Of a stretch of 64,000 nucleotides of DNA, positions 25,156 through 33,530 are shown one piece after another. Position 1 is the stretch's first letter. Each line of letters begins with the position of its first letter. The notes beneath the pieces were generated by a model. That model saw only the letters and a list, made by a program, of their open reading frames with translations, did not search any database and was not told the origin of the DNA. The DNA is from Ornithinimicrobium faecis (GTDB lineage: Bacteria > Actinomycetota > Actinomycetes > Actinomycetales > Dermatophilaceae): positions 4,278,001 through 4,342,000 of the forward strand of contig NZ_CP099489.1 of assembly GCF_023923225.1 (NCBI RefSeq), read 5' to 3'. The position numbers and the translations under genes were made by a program.

Positions 25156-26382
25156 GTGAACGCACCTGCCCGTGACTACCGTCGCTTCGGGGACGTGTCG
25201 GCAGAGTGGCCCAGCCTGGTCGCCTTCCTCAACGGCACCTGGCCCTCCGGGGTCAACAGCATCCGCCTCCCCCAAGACAATCACCTTGATCTGTACATCA
25301 GGGGCAGCATCAATGCCGCAAGGAAGCAGCGAACTACACTCCCGGTCTTCTTCACCGGGGCCGTCTCCACGCGCGACGGCAACCCCGGCCCCTTCTTCTC
25401 TGGTCTGCGTCTCGGCACGGAAATCGCCGACGCCTTCGTCTCCATCGCCGACCCCACGATGAGTGACAACGCCTACCTGCGCCTGGCCTGGTACACCGGC
25501 CGAGCGGGAGCCGCCCTCCAGGCCACGATCGCTGCAGTACTCAACGCCGTCGCCCGGCGAACCACGCAGGAACTCCTGATGATCGGTGGGAGTGGCGGTG
25601 GATTTGCCGCCTTGGACGCAGCAACACGCCTGCGCCACCCTGCGTCCGTGCTGGTCTGGAACCCGCAGACAAATCTCCTCGACTACTCGCCGGGGCCGGT
25701 CCTGGACTACTTGAAGGCCGTCCTCCCCCGCACACCGTCAGACATTCTCCGAATGACACGCAGCGAACGCTCGGCGGCCCTCACTTGTGGCGGCATCACC
25801 CACGAGATTACGCTGCCCACCCGGCGGCTGAACTCCCGGCTACGCCGCATCGTGTACCTCCAAAACAGCGGTGACACCCATGTGAGGGATCACGCCATGC
25901 CCTTCTTTGCACGGGCAGGCTTCGAGGACCTGGGAGACGGCTTATACGGCGACCAGGCGGATTGCACGGCCCTCGTGGCTGACATGAGCCCCGGCCACAA
26001 GCCACCATCACCGGACACGATCCGCTATGTCGCCCAGGCCCTGATCAATACCCGCACCACCGGGCGACGCGTGCTCAGGAACATCGAACGAGACCTCCAC
26101 GAGGAGAGCAGCGCACAGACCCCGGCGGCGCCGCAGCGTCGCCACACCCTGACGGTCGCCGGCCCAGGCATACTCCGGGCGGGCACCTCGGACGCCGGTG
26201 CAAGGTCCTATGCCTTCCACATCTACCGCGACGACGCACGCATCCACGAAACCGGGTGGCTCCGCGAGTCGAGTTACGAGTTCGCGGTGACCCCCGGCCG
26301 CTATCTCGTGCGCGTCTACGCGCTGTCGCCCTCAGGAACACGGTCGGCGCACAACACAAATTCACTCGTCGTGCCTGGCTAA
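25156..26382 (+). CDS. Alpha/beta-hydrolase-like protein with C-terminal beta domain
   Basis: 408 residues from the GTG at 25156, preceded by AGGGAGA. The nucleophile elbow is GGSGGGF with Ser146, followed by the LVWNPQTNLLDYS segment also found (as AFNPQTSVVDYLS) in the protein at 38507, so these two are paralogous. LQNSGDTHVRDH probably contributes the acid/His part. From about residue 325 a separate beta-rich domain (RSYAFHIYRDDARI, GRYLVRVYAL) resembles the end of the fused heparinase at 26379. No signal peptide. Likely an esterase or acyltransferase of the glycan locus, by analogy with Asp2-type enzymes; substrate unknown. Its stop overlaps the convergent neighbour's stop by 4 bp. Confidence 0.65.
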   Translation: MNAPARDYRRFGDVSAEWPSLVAFLNGTWPSGVNSIRLPQDNHLDLYIRGSINAARKQRTTLPVFFTGAVSTRDGNPGPFFSGLRLGTEIADAFVSIADPTMSDNAYLRLAWYTGRAGAALQATIAAVLNAVARRTTQELLMIGGSGGGFAALDAATRLRHPASVLVWNPQTNLLDYSPGPVLDYLKAVLPRTPSDILRMTRSERSAALTCGGITHEITLPTRRLNSRLRRIVYLQNSGDTHVRDHAMPFFARAGFEDLGDGLYGDQADCTALVADMSPGHKPPSPDTIRYVAQALINTRTTGRRVLRNIERDLHEESSAQTPAAPQRRHTLTVAGPGILRAGTSDAGARSYAFHIYRDDARIHETGWLRESSYEFAVTPGRYLVRVYALSPSGTRSAHNTNSLVVPG

Positions 26383-29072
26383 CCACCCCACGTGACGCGG
26401 TTGGTGGTCATGGCCTGACGCGTTTCGGTCCCTTCGTGGCGCACGTAGACACGCGCACGATAGACACCAGCCGCAAGACCGACGAACCGCCAGGAACGCA
26501 GTCCCCGCCGGTAAGGCACACGCTCGACGACTTTCTCGCCTCGCAGCAGCCGAATCTCCGCACTCTGGCTCGGAGCGATCCCAGGGAGCGCGACCTCCAA
26601 TCCGGAGTCCGTCCCCACGAGCGCCAGTCCGTCAAACGGGGAACCTTCATGCTCTTGGATCCAGTCGAGCAACTGGTCTTGGGCAAAGTCACGGAACGCG
26701 GGCCCGATGTCCGAGTGCGTGAGTCCATCCACCTCGTGAACGGTCCAGTGTTGGTGCCCGCGGCGGGTCAGCGCGTCCACGAGATCGGGGACGTGCCGTT
26801 TCAGGTGATGGTCGCGGGTGCCCACCACAAGGTCCAGCCTTGTCTCCGGATCAATATCACCTAGGGCCTCCGGGATGATCCGATCGAGCCACTCGGCATC
26901 CTCAGAGGTTGTCCCTCCCGCCATGAACTCCTGGATGTTGGGTCGATTTCTCGACACGTGGAAGCCGATGTTGACCTGTGGTGCTCCAACGACGATCCGG
27001 CCGACCTTCAGGTTGGTGCCGTGAATGATCGCCGCGGACCCGCCCTTGGAGGAGCCAACGACGGCCACTCGCTCGAGGGGGATCGAGCACCTGTTCATCA
27101 CCGACTGCACAAGCCGCGTCACGGCATCGCGAATATGTGTTGAGCGGTGGTCCGAGAAGTAATACGCTCCACCCTCGCCGAAGTCGTCCAACACATAGAG
27201 TCGATTGACCGGCAGACCGTCCAGCAGTCGCTTGTAGTTGTAGGTGAAACTCCCGTCAGGTGCCATGGCGGAGAACGCAACTACGAGGTTCTTCGACGCG
27301 GGGTTGGTCTCCAACAGATAGTTGACGGGAACGTCGTCCTGCCATGTCCTCCAGGGCGACCTCGGGGCTGCCACCCCCCAGTCACGGTAGAACCACTGAC
27401 TGTTGCGAATTGTTGTTCGCAATGAGGCGTTCACACCGCGCAGCCTGATGCGCACCACCGTGCCCGGCCGGTGATCTCCGAACTTCGGAAACCGCATGGC
27501 CCGAACCCGCCCTGACGCACTCGGGCGCTCGAGGCTGACGGAGAGCGGAACATCTGCCGACCACACCATCTCCAGAGCCTTCTCACCCGCCACATACAGC
27601 TCCACACCATGGCTGCGCAGGAAGGTGTGCACCCCCGGCCCGACATGCCACAACACCTCATAGTCATGGTCGAGCTCGTCCGCGGACTCCAGCGTGTCGG
27701 TGACAGTGACGGCCAGGTCCTCGCCAGCCTGGTCCACAGCCACTTCCCGGGCATGCGTGGCCGACGCCGATCGCGTGTTGACTCCTCGCACGTGCAGGCA
27801 TCGCGCGTCAGGACCAGCTCCCAGATCCTCCAGCGACACACCGCCCGGACTCTTGTCCACCCTTGGCAGAGAGCGTCCGTCGACAACGACGGTATTGTGT
27901 GCGAACTGCGAGAACGCGTACTTGGTGAGCGGGTTGTCGTACTCGTACCCATACGGGCCAGCCTCGGTCAGGAGCCATCGTCCACGACCGAAGAGGGTGA
28001 GCGCCAAGTCGTCGTTGTGGTGGTGATACTGCGACAGGTAAGCAGCCTTGAAGGTGATCTGGTAGGCGTTCGGATCACTCCACGAGGTGCGGTGGAAGGC
28101 ATAGCCACTATCGGGGAATACTGCGGTGGCCTCCGTCGGTTGCACCCCGTCTGCCCCCTCGCTGATGGCGTAGCGGTATGCCTGGCCGGCGAACGTGTCA
28201 CGGTGTCCGGTGTTCCGCACTCGCGCCACCTTCGTGTCCCCCAGCGGTGCGAGATATCCGTTCGGGAGGATGGAGTGCACGGCAAACCGCTCTGCCCGGT
28301 GGTATATATCAGTCAGGAGGTCACTGGCAGGCGCCTCGAGTTGCCGTAACACAGGGAGTGCGTCGCGCAGGAACCGAGCAACCATGAGGTGGTAGCCGGG
28401 GCTGTTCTCCACGTGCGCGCCGTCCCGCGCGAAGGCACGTGTGAAGTACTCCTCGAGGCGAGCGACGGAGCAGTCAATCACGCGCTCCAACTCCAGCTGC
28501 GACGCGAACCACTTACCCCCGGCGGCGTACCTCAGCAGCGCAAGGTCCTGCAACATGCCGTGATTATTGAGGCCAGCGTGGAACGAGTCGTCCATCAGCA
28601 GTCCTGCTGTGGAGTTCGCCAGTTCCGTCAAGCCAGCCAGGCGCTCATCATCAAGGGCGTGCCAGTGGTCGTCGAGAAACCGCACGAGTTGCATCAGGCG
28701 TTGCCCGGTCGTCTCGTCGTGATAGGCCATGGAGGAGTCATCGACCTGCGGTGCCACGTCCTTCCACCGCAGGAACATGTCAGCAACCGTGAGCACCGAC
28801 TCCGGTTGGTGTGGATCTTCGGCGTCCAGGTATGTCCGGTGCCAGTCAGCCAGGAACAGCATTCCGTGGATATAGCGGCCGACCGTGCGGGGCAGCGGCC
28901 GAAGCCAGCACCTGCCGTCCTCGTAGTCGACCTTGGGGAGGTTCGGGTGAGTGATCACCCCGTCCTCGAGAAGGTGCCTGGCCCGCTCCCGGGCCGCGGG
29001 TCCGTGCGTGACGGGGACAAAGATGTCGGTCAACTCGCGACTGGGCCTTCGCGCAGTCGGAGCCTCATGCAT
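26379..29072 (-). CDS. Heparinase II/III-like domain fused to alpha/beta hydrolase (copy B)
   Basis: 897 residues from the ATG at 29072, which overlaps the sulfotransferase stop by 8 bp. Residues about 1-555 align with the heparinase-like copy A: NNHG at 169-172, ENSPGYH with Tyr227, YHHHNDD at 349-355, so the catalytic set is retained. Residues about 580-800 are an alpha/beta hydrolase resembling Asp2/CpsF proteins: GSSKGG with Ser675, GTRDHHLKRH for the acid and GLTHSDIG for the His. Residues about 805-897 form a beta domain like that ending the protein at 25156. No signal peptide. The fusion couples uronate-directed chemistry with an esterase or acyltransferase on one chain. The order sulfotransferase-fusion on one strand, overlapping, implies co-translation. 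Confidence 0.82.
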   Translation of the reverse strand: MHEAPTARRPSRELTDIFVPVTHGPAARERARHLLEDGVITHPNLPKVDYEDGRCWLRPLPRTVGRYIHGMLFLADWHRTYLDAEDPHQPESVLTVADMFLRWKDVAPQVDDSSMAYHDETTGQRLMQLVRFLDDHWHALDDERLAGLTELANSTAGLLMDDSFHAGLNNHGMLQDLALLRYAAGGKWFASQLELERVIDCSVARLEEYFTRAFARDGAHVENSPGYHLMVARFLRDALPVLRQLEAPASDLLTDIYHRAERFAVHSILPNGYLAPLGDTKVARVRNTGHRDTFAGQAYRYAISEGADGVQPTEATAVFPDSGYAFHRTSWSDPNAYQITFKAAYLSQYHHHNDDLALTLFGRGRWLLTEAGPYGYEYDNPLTKYAFSQFAHNTVVVDGRSLPRVDKSPGGVSLEDLGAGPDARCLHVRGVNTRSASATHAREVAVDQAGEDLAVTVTDTLESADELDHDYEVLWHVGPGVHTFLRSHGVELYVAGEKALEMVWSADVPLSVSLERPSASGRVRAMRFPKFGDHRPGTVVRIRLRGVNASLRTTIRNSQWFYRDWGVAAPRSPWRTWQDDVPVNYLLETNPASKNLVVAFSAMAPDGSFTYNYKRLLDGLPVNRLYVLDDFGEGGAYYFSDHRSTHIRDAVTRLVQSVMNRCSIPLERVAVVGSSKGGSAAIIHGTNLKVGRIVVGAPQVNIGFHVSRNRPNIQEFMAGGTTSEDAEWLDRIIPEALGDIDPETRLDLVVGTRDHHLKRHVPDLVDALTRRGHQHWTVHEVDGLTHSDIGPAFRDFAQDQLLDWIQEHEGSPFDGLALVGTDSGLEVALPGIAPSQSAEIRLLRGEKVVERVPYRRGLRSWRFVGLAAGVYRARVYVRHEGTETRQAMTTNRVTWGG

Positions 29073-30003
29073 CGGTAACCGGATACCCGAAGTAGCCCCC
29101 CAGAGCGGCGAGCTGCTCCTGTGCATGGCGCCGCGCTTGCGCGGGGACCGTTGGCGCCGCCCCGACGAACAGGTTGGTGGACCGAGCGCCGGAGCTCCCA
29201 GCGAGTCGCTCCGCGGACTGCGCCTGAATCGTGCGCTCGAGCCGGTCCGCATCGAGCGGAGTCCCAGTCAGTGCACACACCGCTCCGAGCACGGGCAGGG
29301 GATCGGTCAGCAGATTTTCGTAGCGGACAACGAGGTCAAAGACCTGCTCCTTGGCAGCGGTCAGGAACTGCTTGATCGTGACGATGTTCTGCTGGAGGTA
29401 AGCCATGTCGTCGGCGTCCGGTGCAACGTCCTGCCGGTACTCACCCTTGCGAAACACACGGGACAGGCAGACGTCCACGGGGTTCCTCAACAGGAGCACG
29501 CGGAGTGTTCCAGGGTCTGCTTTGAGGAAGACATCAGGATTCGCGGAGTGCATGGAGTGGACCACCGTTGCTGTCGCATCGTCCGACGTGCCTCCGGCGT
29601 GCAGGAGATGGAGCGCGTCCGTGAACGTGGCACCGTCCACACCCTCCAGGCCGCGGATATCGTCGTGCAGGACCCGCGGCAGGTAAACTTCGCCGGCGCC
29701 CAACATGCCCGCCCCGTCCACGAGCATGTGCTCAAGCCAATGCGACCCCGAGCTCCCGATGTTGGCGAGGTGCACCGTGCGTCGTCGCGTTCTGGAGCGC
29801 TGCTGCGCGGCGGACCAGAGCGATGTCAGGACCTCGTCCCGACCACGACCGGTCTCCACGGACAGTTTACGAAGTCGCTGGTTGATCTTGCGCGCCTGCC
29901 GCTGGGCCCGCTCCGGCCAGAACTTCTCCGGTGAGCGGCAGTAGTCTAGGAACAGGCGTTCGCCACTGGCCTCGGTGGTGGTCATCGATCCACTCGTCAT
30001 CAC
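29065..30003 (-). CDS. PAPS-dependent sulfotransferase
   Basis: 312 residues. The 5'-phosphosulfate loop IGSSGSHWLEHML lies at about 82-94 and the 3'-phosphate element LLLRNPVDVCLSR at about 170-182, the two PAPS-binding motifs of the sulfotransferase superfamily. An N-terminal helix-rich basic stretch precedes them. There is no membrane segment, so it acts in the cytoplasm, perhaps on lipid-linked or nascent glycan. It lies between wecC copy B (21-bp gap) and the heparinase-hydrolase fusion in one transcription unit, pointing to sulfation of the ManNAcA-containing polymer. A second ATG at 30000 is an equally possible start. Confidence 0.82.
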   Translation of the reverse strand: MMTSGSMTTTEASGERLFLDYCRSPEKFWPERAQRQARKINQRLRKLSVETGRGRDEVLTSLWSAAQQRSRTRRRTVHLANIGSSGSHWLEHMLVDGAGMLGAGEVYLPRVLHDDIRGLEGVDGATFTDALHLLHAGGTSDDATATVVHSMHSANPDVFLKADPGTLRVLLLRNPVDVCLSRVFRKGEYRQDVAPDADDMAYLQQNIVTIKQFLTAAKEQVFDLVVRYENLLTDPLPVLGAVCALTGTPLDADRLERTIQAQSAERLAGSSGARSTNLFVGAAPTVPAQARRHAQEQLAALGGYFGYPVTDA

Positions 30004-30024
30004 GCGTCTCTCTCGGCTGTGGGT

Positions 30025-31269
30025 TCAATTGCGCCAGATGCCGCGGGTGTCGATGACGTGCTTGCCGTCCAGCGTGGTGGTGTCCATGGCCTTGAACTCC
30101 TTGTGGTCTACGAGCAGCACGACGACGTCGGCTGCAGTGATGGCGTCATGCACGGGTGTCAGGACCAGGTTGGTGTGCCCTGCGAGCTTGGCCGGGAGTT
30201 CGGTCACGTTCGGCTCCACCGCGAGCACCTTGCCCTGCGGCAATGCCTCAGCCAGCAACCTAGTGATGTCCAGTGCTGGGGACTCGCGCATGTCATCAAT
30301 GTCAGGCTTAAACGCCAACCCCAACGCCGCCACCACCGGAGAATCCTTGCCCTCAGCTGCTTCCAACACCTTGGAAATCACATACTGCGGCTTGGCGTCA
30401 TTCACCTCACGCGCCGTGCGGATCAACCGCGCCTGCTCCGTTGCCGCAGACACGATAAACCACGGATCCACCGCAATACAGTGCCCACCCACCCCCGGAC
30501 CCGGCTGCAAAATGTTCACCCGCGGATGCTTGTTCGCCAACTCGATCAACTCAAACACATCAATCCCCAACCGCTCAGAGATGATCGACAACTCATTCGC
30601 AAACGCGATATTCACATCCCGGAACGAGTTCTCTGTCAGCTTCGCCATCTCCGCCGTCGTCGCATCCGTCAGGAAGATGTCCGCGTGACAGAACACCTCA
30701 TACAACTCCTTCGCACGCTGAGCCGCGTGCGAAGTCAACCCACCCACGATCCGGTCGTTCTCCACCAACTCGACCATCACCCGCCCCGGCAACACCCGCT
30801 CCGGACAGTGCGCCACATCCACCGTCATCGCATCCGGCTCAGCGTTCAGGTTCAACTCCGGACGCGCCGCCAGGATCCGCTGACCCACCCGCTCCGTCGC
30901 CCCTGGAGGAGACGTCGACTCCAGAATCACCAACTCCCCACCCGAGAGCTGCGGGATAATCCCGTCCGTCGCCGCATCGATATATGACAAGTCCGCCTCG
31001 TGCCCGTCCTTGAACGGCGTCGGCACCGCGATGATGTACACATCAGCCTTCGGCGTGTCCTTCTGCGCCGACAACAACCCCCGCGACACCGCCCCCGCCA
31101 CATGGATCCCCAGATCCGGCTCAACAAACGGCACCTCACCCCGATTCACCGCATCAACATGCCGATCACTGACATCCACCCCCACAACCCCAACACCGTT
31201 GCTCGCCAAAATCGCCGCCGTCGGCAAACCGATATACCCCAAACCGATCACCACAACACGCTGACCCAC
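30025..31269 (-). CDS. wecC: UDP-N-acetyl-D-mannosamine dehydrogenase (copy B)
   Basis: 414 residues; GTG at 31269 preceded by GAGTGAGG. Same motifs as copy A: GLGYIGLPTAA, STSPPGATERVG and the catalytic GVGGHCIAVDPWFI. Protein differences cluster at the two ends (for example GVGVVGVDVSDRH versus GVHVVGVDVSDKH, and TPVHDAITAADVV versus TPLEEAVAAADVV) while the middle is identical, including 402 bp with no silent changes. The -10 TAGTGT (31306-31311, minus strand) is shared with copy A, but the sequence further upstream is an IS3-type remnant. It probably heads an operon with the sulfotransferase and the heparinase fusion. Confidence 0.95.
   Translation of the reverse strand: MGQRVVVIGLGYIGLPTAAILASNGVGVVGVDVSDRHVDAVNRGEVPFVEPDLGIHVAGAVSRGLLSAQKDTPKADVYIIAVPTPFKDGHEADLSYIDAATDGIIPQLSGGELVILESTSPPGATERVGQRILAARPELNLNAEPDAMTVDVAHCPERVLPGRVMVELVENDRIVGGLTSHAAQRAKELYEVFCHADIFLTDATTAEMAKLTENSFRDVNIAFANELSIISERLGIDVFELIELANKHPRVNILQPGPGVGGHCIAVDPWFIVSAATEQARLIRTAREVNDAKPQYVISKVLEAAEGKDSPVVAALGLAFKPDIDDMRESPALDITRLLAEALPQGKVLAVEPNVTELPAKLAGHTNLVLTPVHDAITAADVVVLLVDHKEFKAMDTTTLDGKHVIDTRGIWRN
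30635..31036 (-). repeat. 402-bp exact repeat, copy 2 (within wecC copy B)
   Basis: Identical to 18927-19328 in the same orientation. Recombination between the two direct copies would delete or duplicate 11.7 kb carrying giant transferase B, its two partner genes, the heparinase-hydrolase fusion and a sulfotransferase. Confidence 0.95.
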
Positions 31270-31308
31270 AACACAACCTCACTCCCGACGACAACGACCA
31301 CCGCCACA

Positions 31309-31449
31309 CTACTGCGTAAGACCTCCTGGGTCCTCTGCCGCTCGTGCGGGTTGCGGCTCTCGGTTGAGAGTCGCGTAGCGGGCGGCTCCAAACTCCACTG
31401 GGGTAATCATGCCAAGGCTTCCCTGCAAGCGTCGCTGGTTGTACCAGAC
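31309..31449 (-). pseudogene. IS3-family transposase C-terminal remnant
   Basis: On the minus strand the frame ending with TAG at 31309 reads VWYNQRRLQGSLGMITP, then VEFGAARYATLNREPQP, the classical end of IS3-family OrfB (WYN-RR-H-SLG-TP-E, closing with LNREPQP). Only about 46 residues match. Sequence before 31449 loses the match, with a possible frameshift near an LTALA segment, and no DDE core or terminal repeats were found. It abuts the promoter of wecC copy B; its stop codon overlaps the -10 box. Confidence 0.75.
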
Positions 31450-31703
31450 ACAGCGGCCAGTGCGGTCAGGCCCGGAGCACCTCCTCCTCCCCGCTCGAAC
31501 GCCACGTCTTCTTGCCCCCAAAGCCTAAGGAGAACGTTCACCCGGCAGCTCGTGACTACGCCTCGTGCCAGCAGACCATGCGACGTGCCAGACTGGATTG
31601 CTACGCGACGTGCCACGCGGCGGTGTGGACATCCGCATGACGGTGAAGTTTGAACACCCGAATCCATTCGTTGTCTCAATGTGGCGGACGTCGCGCGCCT
31701 GGC
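31450..31703. other. Non-coding stretch beside the IS remnant
   Basis: No convincing gene on either strand. GCGACGTGCCA occurs twice within about 40 bp (near 31579-31612) as a direct repeat. The stretch may be further decayed insertion sequence, but no diagnostic residues remain. Confidence 0.4.
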
Positions 31704-32678
31704 TCAGCGCAATAAGTTCAGTGCCTTGGCTGCGTCGGCCAGCGCCTCTTTATAGCCAACGCGCCGCTCCGCCTGCGCCGCCCGGCGGGTGCGGTCTCGC
31801 ACGATCATGTCGGAGGCGGTGTACAGGTTTCGGAAATTAACCCGGTGCCGATCCACGCTGGCGATGTACTCGGACTGTTCGACCTTGCCCCGAGCGTACA
31901 TTTCGAGGTCGATCCAGAGCGCACTGGCAATGTTGCGCAAAGCGAGCGGGATCCGATTGCCATCCCAGGTGCGCCGAACCCGCCGCAGTTCGGGGTCAAC
32001 AAATTCATCGACCCGAGCCGCGTCAGCTCCATTGAGGTCCAGTTGGAGATCGCAGCACTCCTGTAGCGGTGCCAGTTCGCGACGCCAGTCGCTCAACAAG
32101 TCGGCATACATAATCGAGTGCCGCTGGCCCATTCGAGTGGCCTCCTCGGCGACAAGGTTGAGATTGATCCACCCGGCTAGCAGCGCCGTCTCCGCCCGCA
32201 ATCGTTCACTCCCCTCCCTGCCCGGCGTGTAGTGGCGGGAGTGGCTGGACACCACCTCCGCAGGGTGACGCAACATCGTGACATAGCAGACACGCAAGCC
32301 CATTTCTGCTGCCACCTCCGCCCACAGCGAAGCCACCCACACCGTCCGAGGGTCCTTGACGACGAGCCGGGTCTCTGAGGCTGATACGGCGTCAAGCCAG
32401 TCGTGCAACTCAGCCTGGTAGTCGCCTCTTCGGGCGGTCTGCAATACCCGCGACGAGGCCAACGGGTCACCATCAGCAAAGACATACCCCGACGCCGCCA
32501 AGATACGTTGGTGAAAGTCCACGACCCACTGCGGTTCGAAATGCCCGCGCGGGTTTGACGGGTCGGCACTCACAACCGGCGGCGGGACATGGAAGCCCAA
32601 GTGGCTCAGCACTCCGGCTAGCGAACTCGTACCGGAGCGGCCGGCGCCCACCACGAGGACCAGCACCCGATCTGTCAC
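31704..32678 (-). CDS. Sulfotransferase family protein
   Basis: 324 residues from the GTG at 32678, chosen for the strong GGAGGAG five bases upstream; an upstream in-frame start at 32765 lacks such a site. The 5'-PSB loop GAGRSGTSSLAGVL is at 11-24, VVKDPR near 106-111, and the 3'-phosphate element TMLRHPAEVVSSH near 134-146. No signal peptide. The closest type is the bacterial Sulfotransfer_3 group found in polysaccharide loci. It is separated from wecC copy B by the IS3 remnant, so it may have its own promoter. Substrate unknown; sulfation of the local glycan is inferred from neighbours. Confidence 0.82.
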   Translation of the reverse strand: MTDRVLVLVVGAGRSGTSSLAGVLSHLGFHVPPPVVSADPSNPRGHFEPQWVVDFHQRILAASGYVFADGDPLASSRVLQTARRGDYQAELHDWLDAVSASETRLVVKDPRTVWVASLWAEVAAEMGLRVCYVTMLRHPAEVVSSHSRHYTPGREGSERLRAETALLAGWINLNLVAEEATRMGQRHSIMYADLLSDWRRELAPLQECCDLQLDLNGADAARVDEFVDPELRRVRRTWDGNRIPLALRNIASALWIDLEMYARGKVEQSEYIASVDRHRVNFRNLYTASDMIVRDRTRRAAQAERRVGYKEALADAAKALNLLR

Positions 32679-33530
32679 GACATCTCCTCCGATCGTGGGA
32701 GGCACGGGGCCCCTCAGTGACTCCAGCCGACTCTGCCAGCGACCAGTGCGGTCTAGCGCAACCAACTCTACCTACCTCGGTGGTGCGACACGTGGGGTGT
32801 CCTGACCCCAGGGACTGCGTCGCGGCGTCGGTGAACAAAACTCAGGCTCCGCCCCCGCGAGCTGATGACGCGACGCCCGACTATCACGTGTGAGGAAGCA
32901 CGACCCACTACAGCACCCAGGCGCAGCCATCAAGGTGTCGCCGCTTATCAAGTATAAATTACCGTGAAGACCTTGAGTCACTCACGGCGGTGAACGGTCA
33001 GCACCACGGTATACTCGGGTAACAAGGCCTCTGGCATCGTGCACGCGTGTCTCGTCCATTGGCAGATGCAGAACGTGCAGATTGATATCGGCGTTCTGCC
33101 GCCAGACCGGTGGCACATTTGGGCCCCGGCCTGCACAGCTTCAAAGTGCGTTCTCTTTCCAGTGATTACAACCCGCAAGATCACAACCCAGATGTCAGCC
33201 CCGCAACTGCACCGGCGGTGGACGGCGAAAGTCAACCTTCCGGCGGCCCATCCTGGCCACCACGCACGGGCGGGACACATGGACTGCTCCGGGGCCGACA
33301 GGTTCAGAGCTCGACAACGCGCCGCTGCGCCCCACAAGCATCCCGGCGTCTTGACCCACCATTCCTCCCCTCAGCGGGGGCCGCACCTTCCAGCCAGGGT
33401 CTGCCACCGATGGGGTGAACCTCACCGACAGCCGTGGCATGCGTTGCGTGTGGGGGACGGTAGAGGGACTCCACGATCTCGTAGCCTAAGGTTTCTATGT
33501 CTCCGCAATCCCGCCAGGAAGGCCAGCAGC
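32679..33530. other. 852-bp gene-free region between two divergent sulfotransferases
   Basis: Apart from the wecB fragment at 32909-33022, no coding region is supported; open frames here show no recognisable protein features. Part of it (about 32930-33200) is visibly AT-richer than its surroundings. It must hold the promoters of the sulfotransferases at 31704 and 33531. CCCC-TCAGC-GGGG near 33369 is a short hairpin. Confidence 0.6.
32909..33022 (+). pseudogene. wecB 5'-end fragment
   Basis: Translated in two frames this stretch reads AIKVSPLIK and then LESLTAVNGQHHGILG, matching AIKVAPVIK and FESLTAVTGQHREML of the intact WecB at 10776. The DNA word GAGTCACTCACGGC is the same in both. Relative to wecB the spacing between the two matches is 2 bp shorter, so the fragment is frameshifted, and it ends in TAA at 33020-33022. 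Matching begins around the Tyr of the YGTRP motif. It is the scar of a second wecB at the far end of the duplicated modules. Confidence 0.8.

Noticed and set aside
33039..33530. Upstream extension of the sulfotransferase frame at 33531
   Set aside because: The in-frame start at 33039 gives 164 residues of low-similarity His/Arg/Pro-rich sequence with no ribosome site, whereas ATG 33531 has AGGAAGG and begins right before the PAPS motif.
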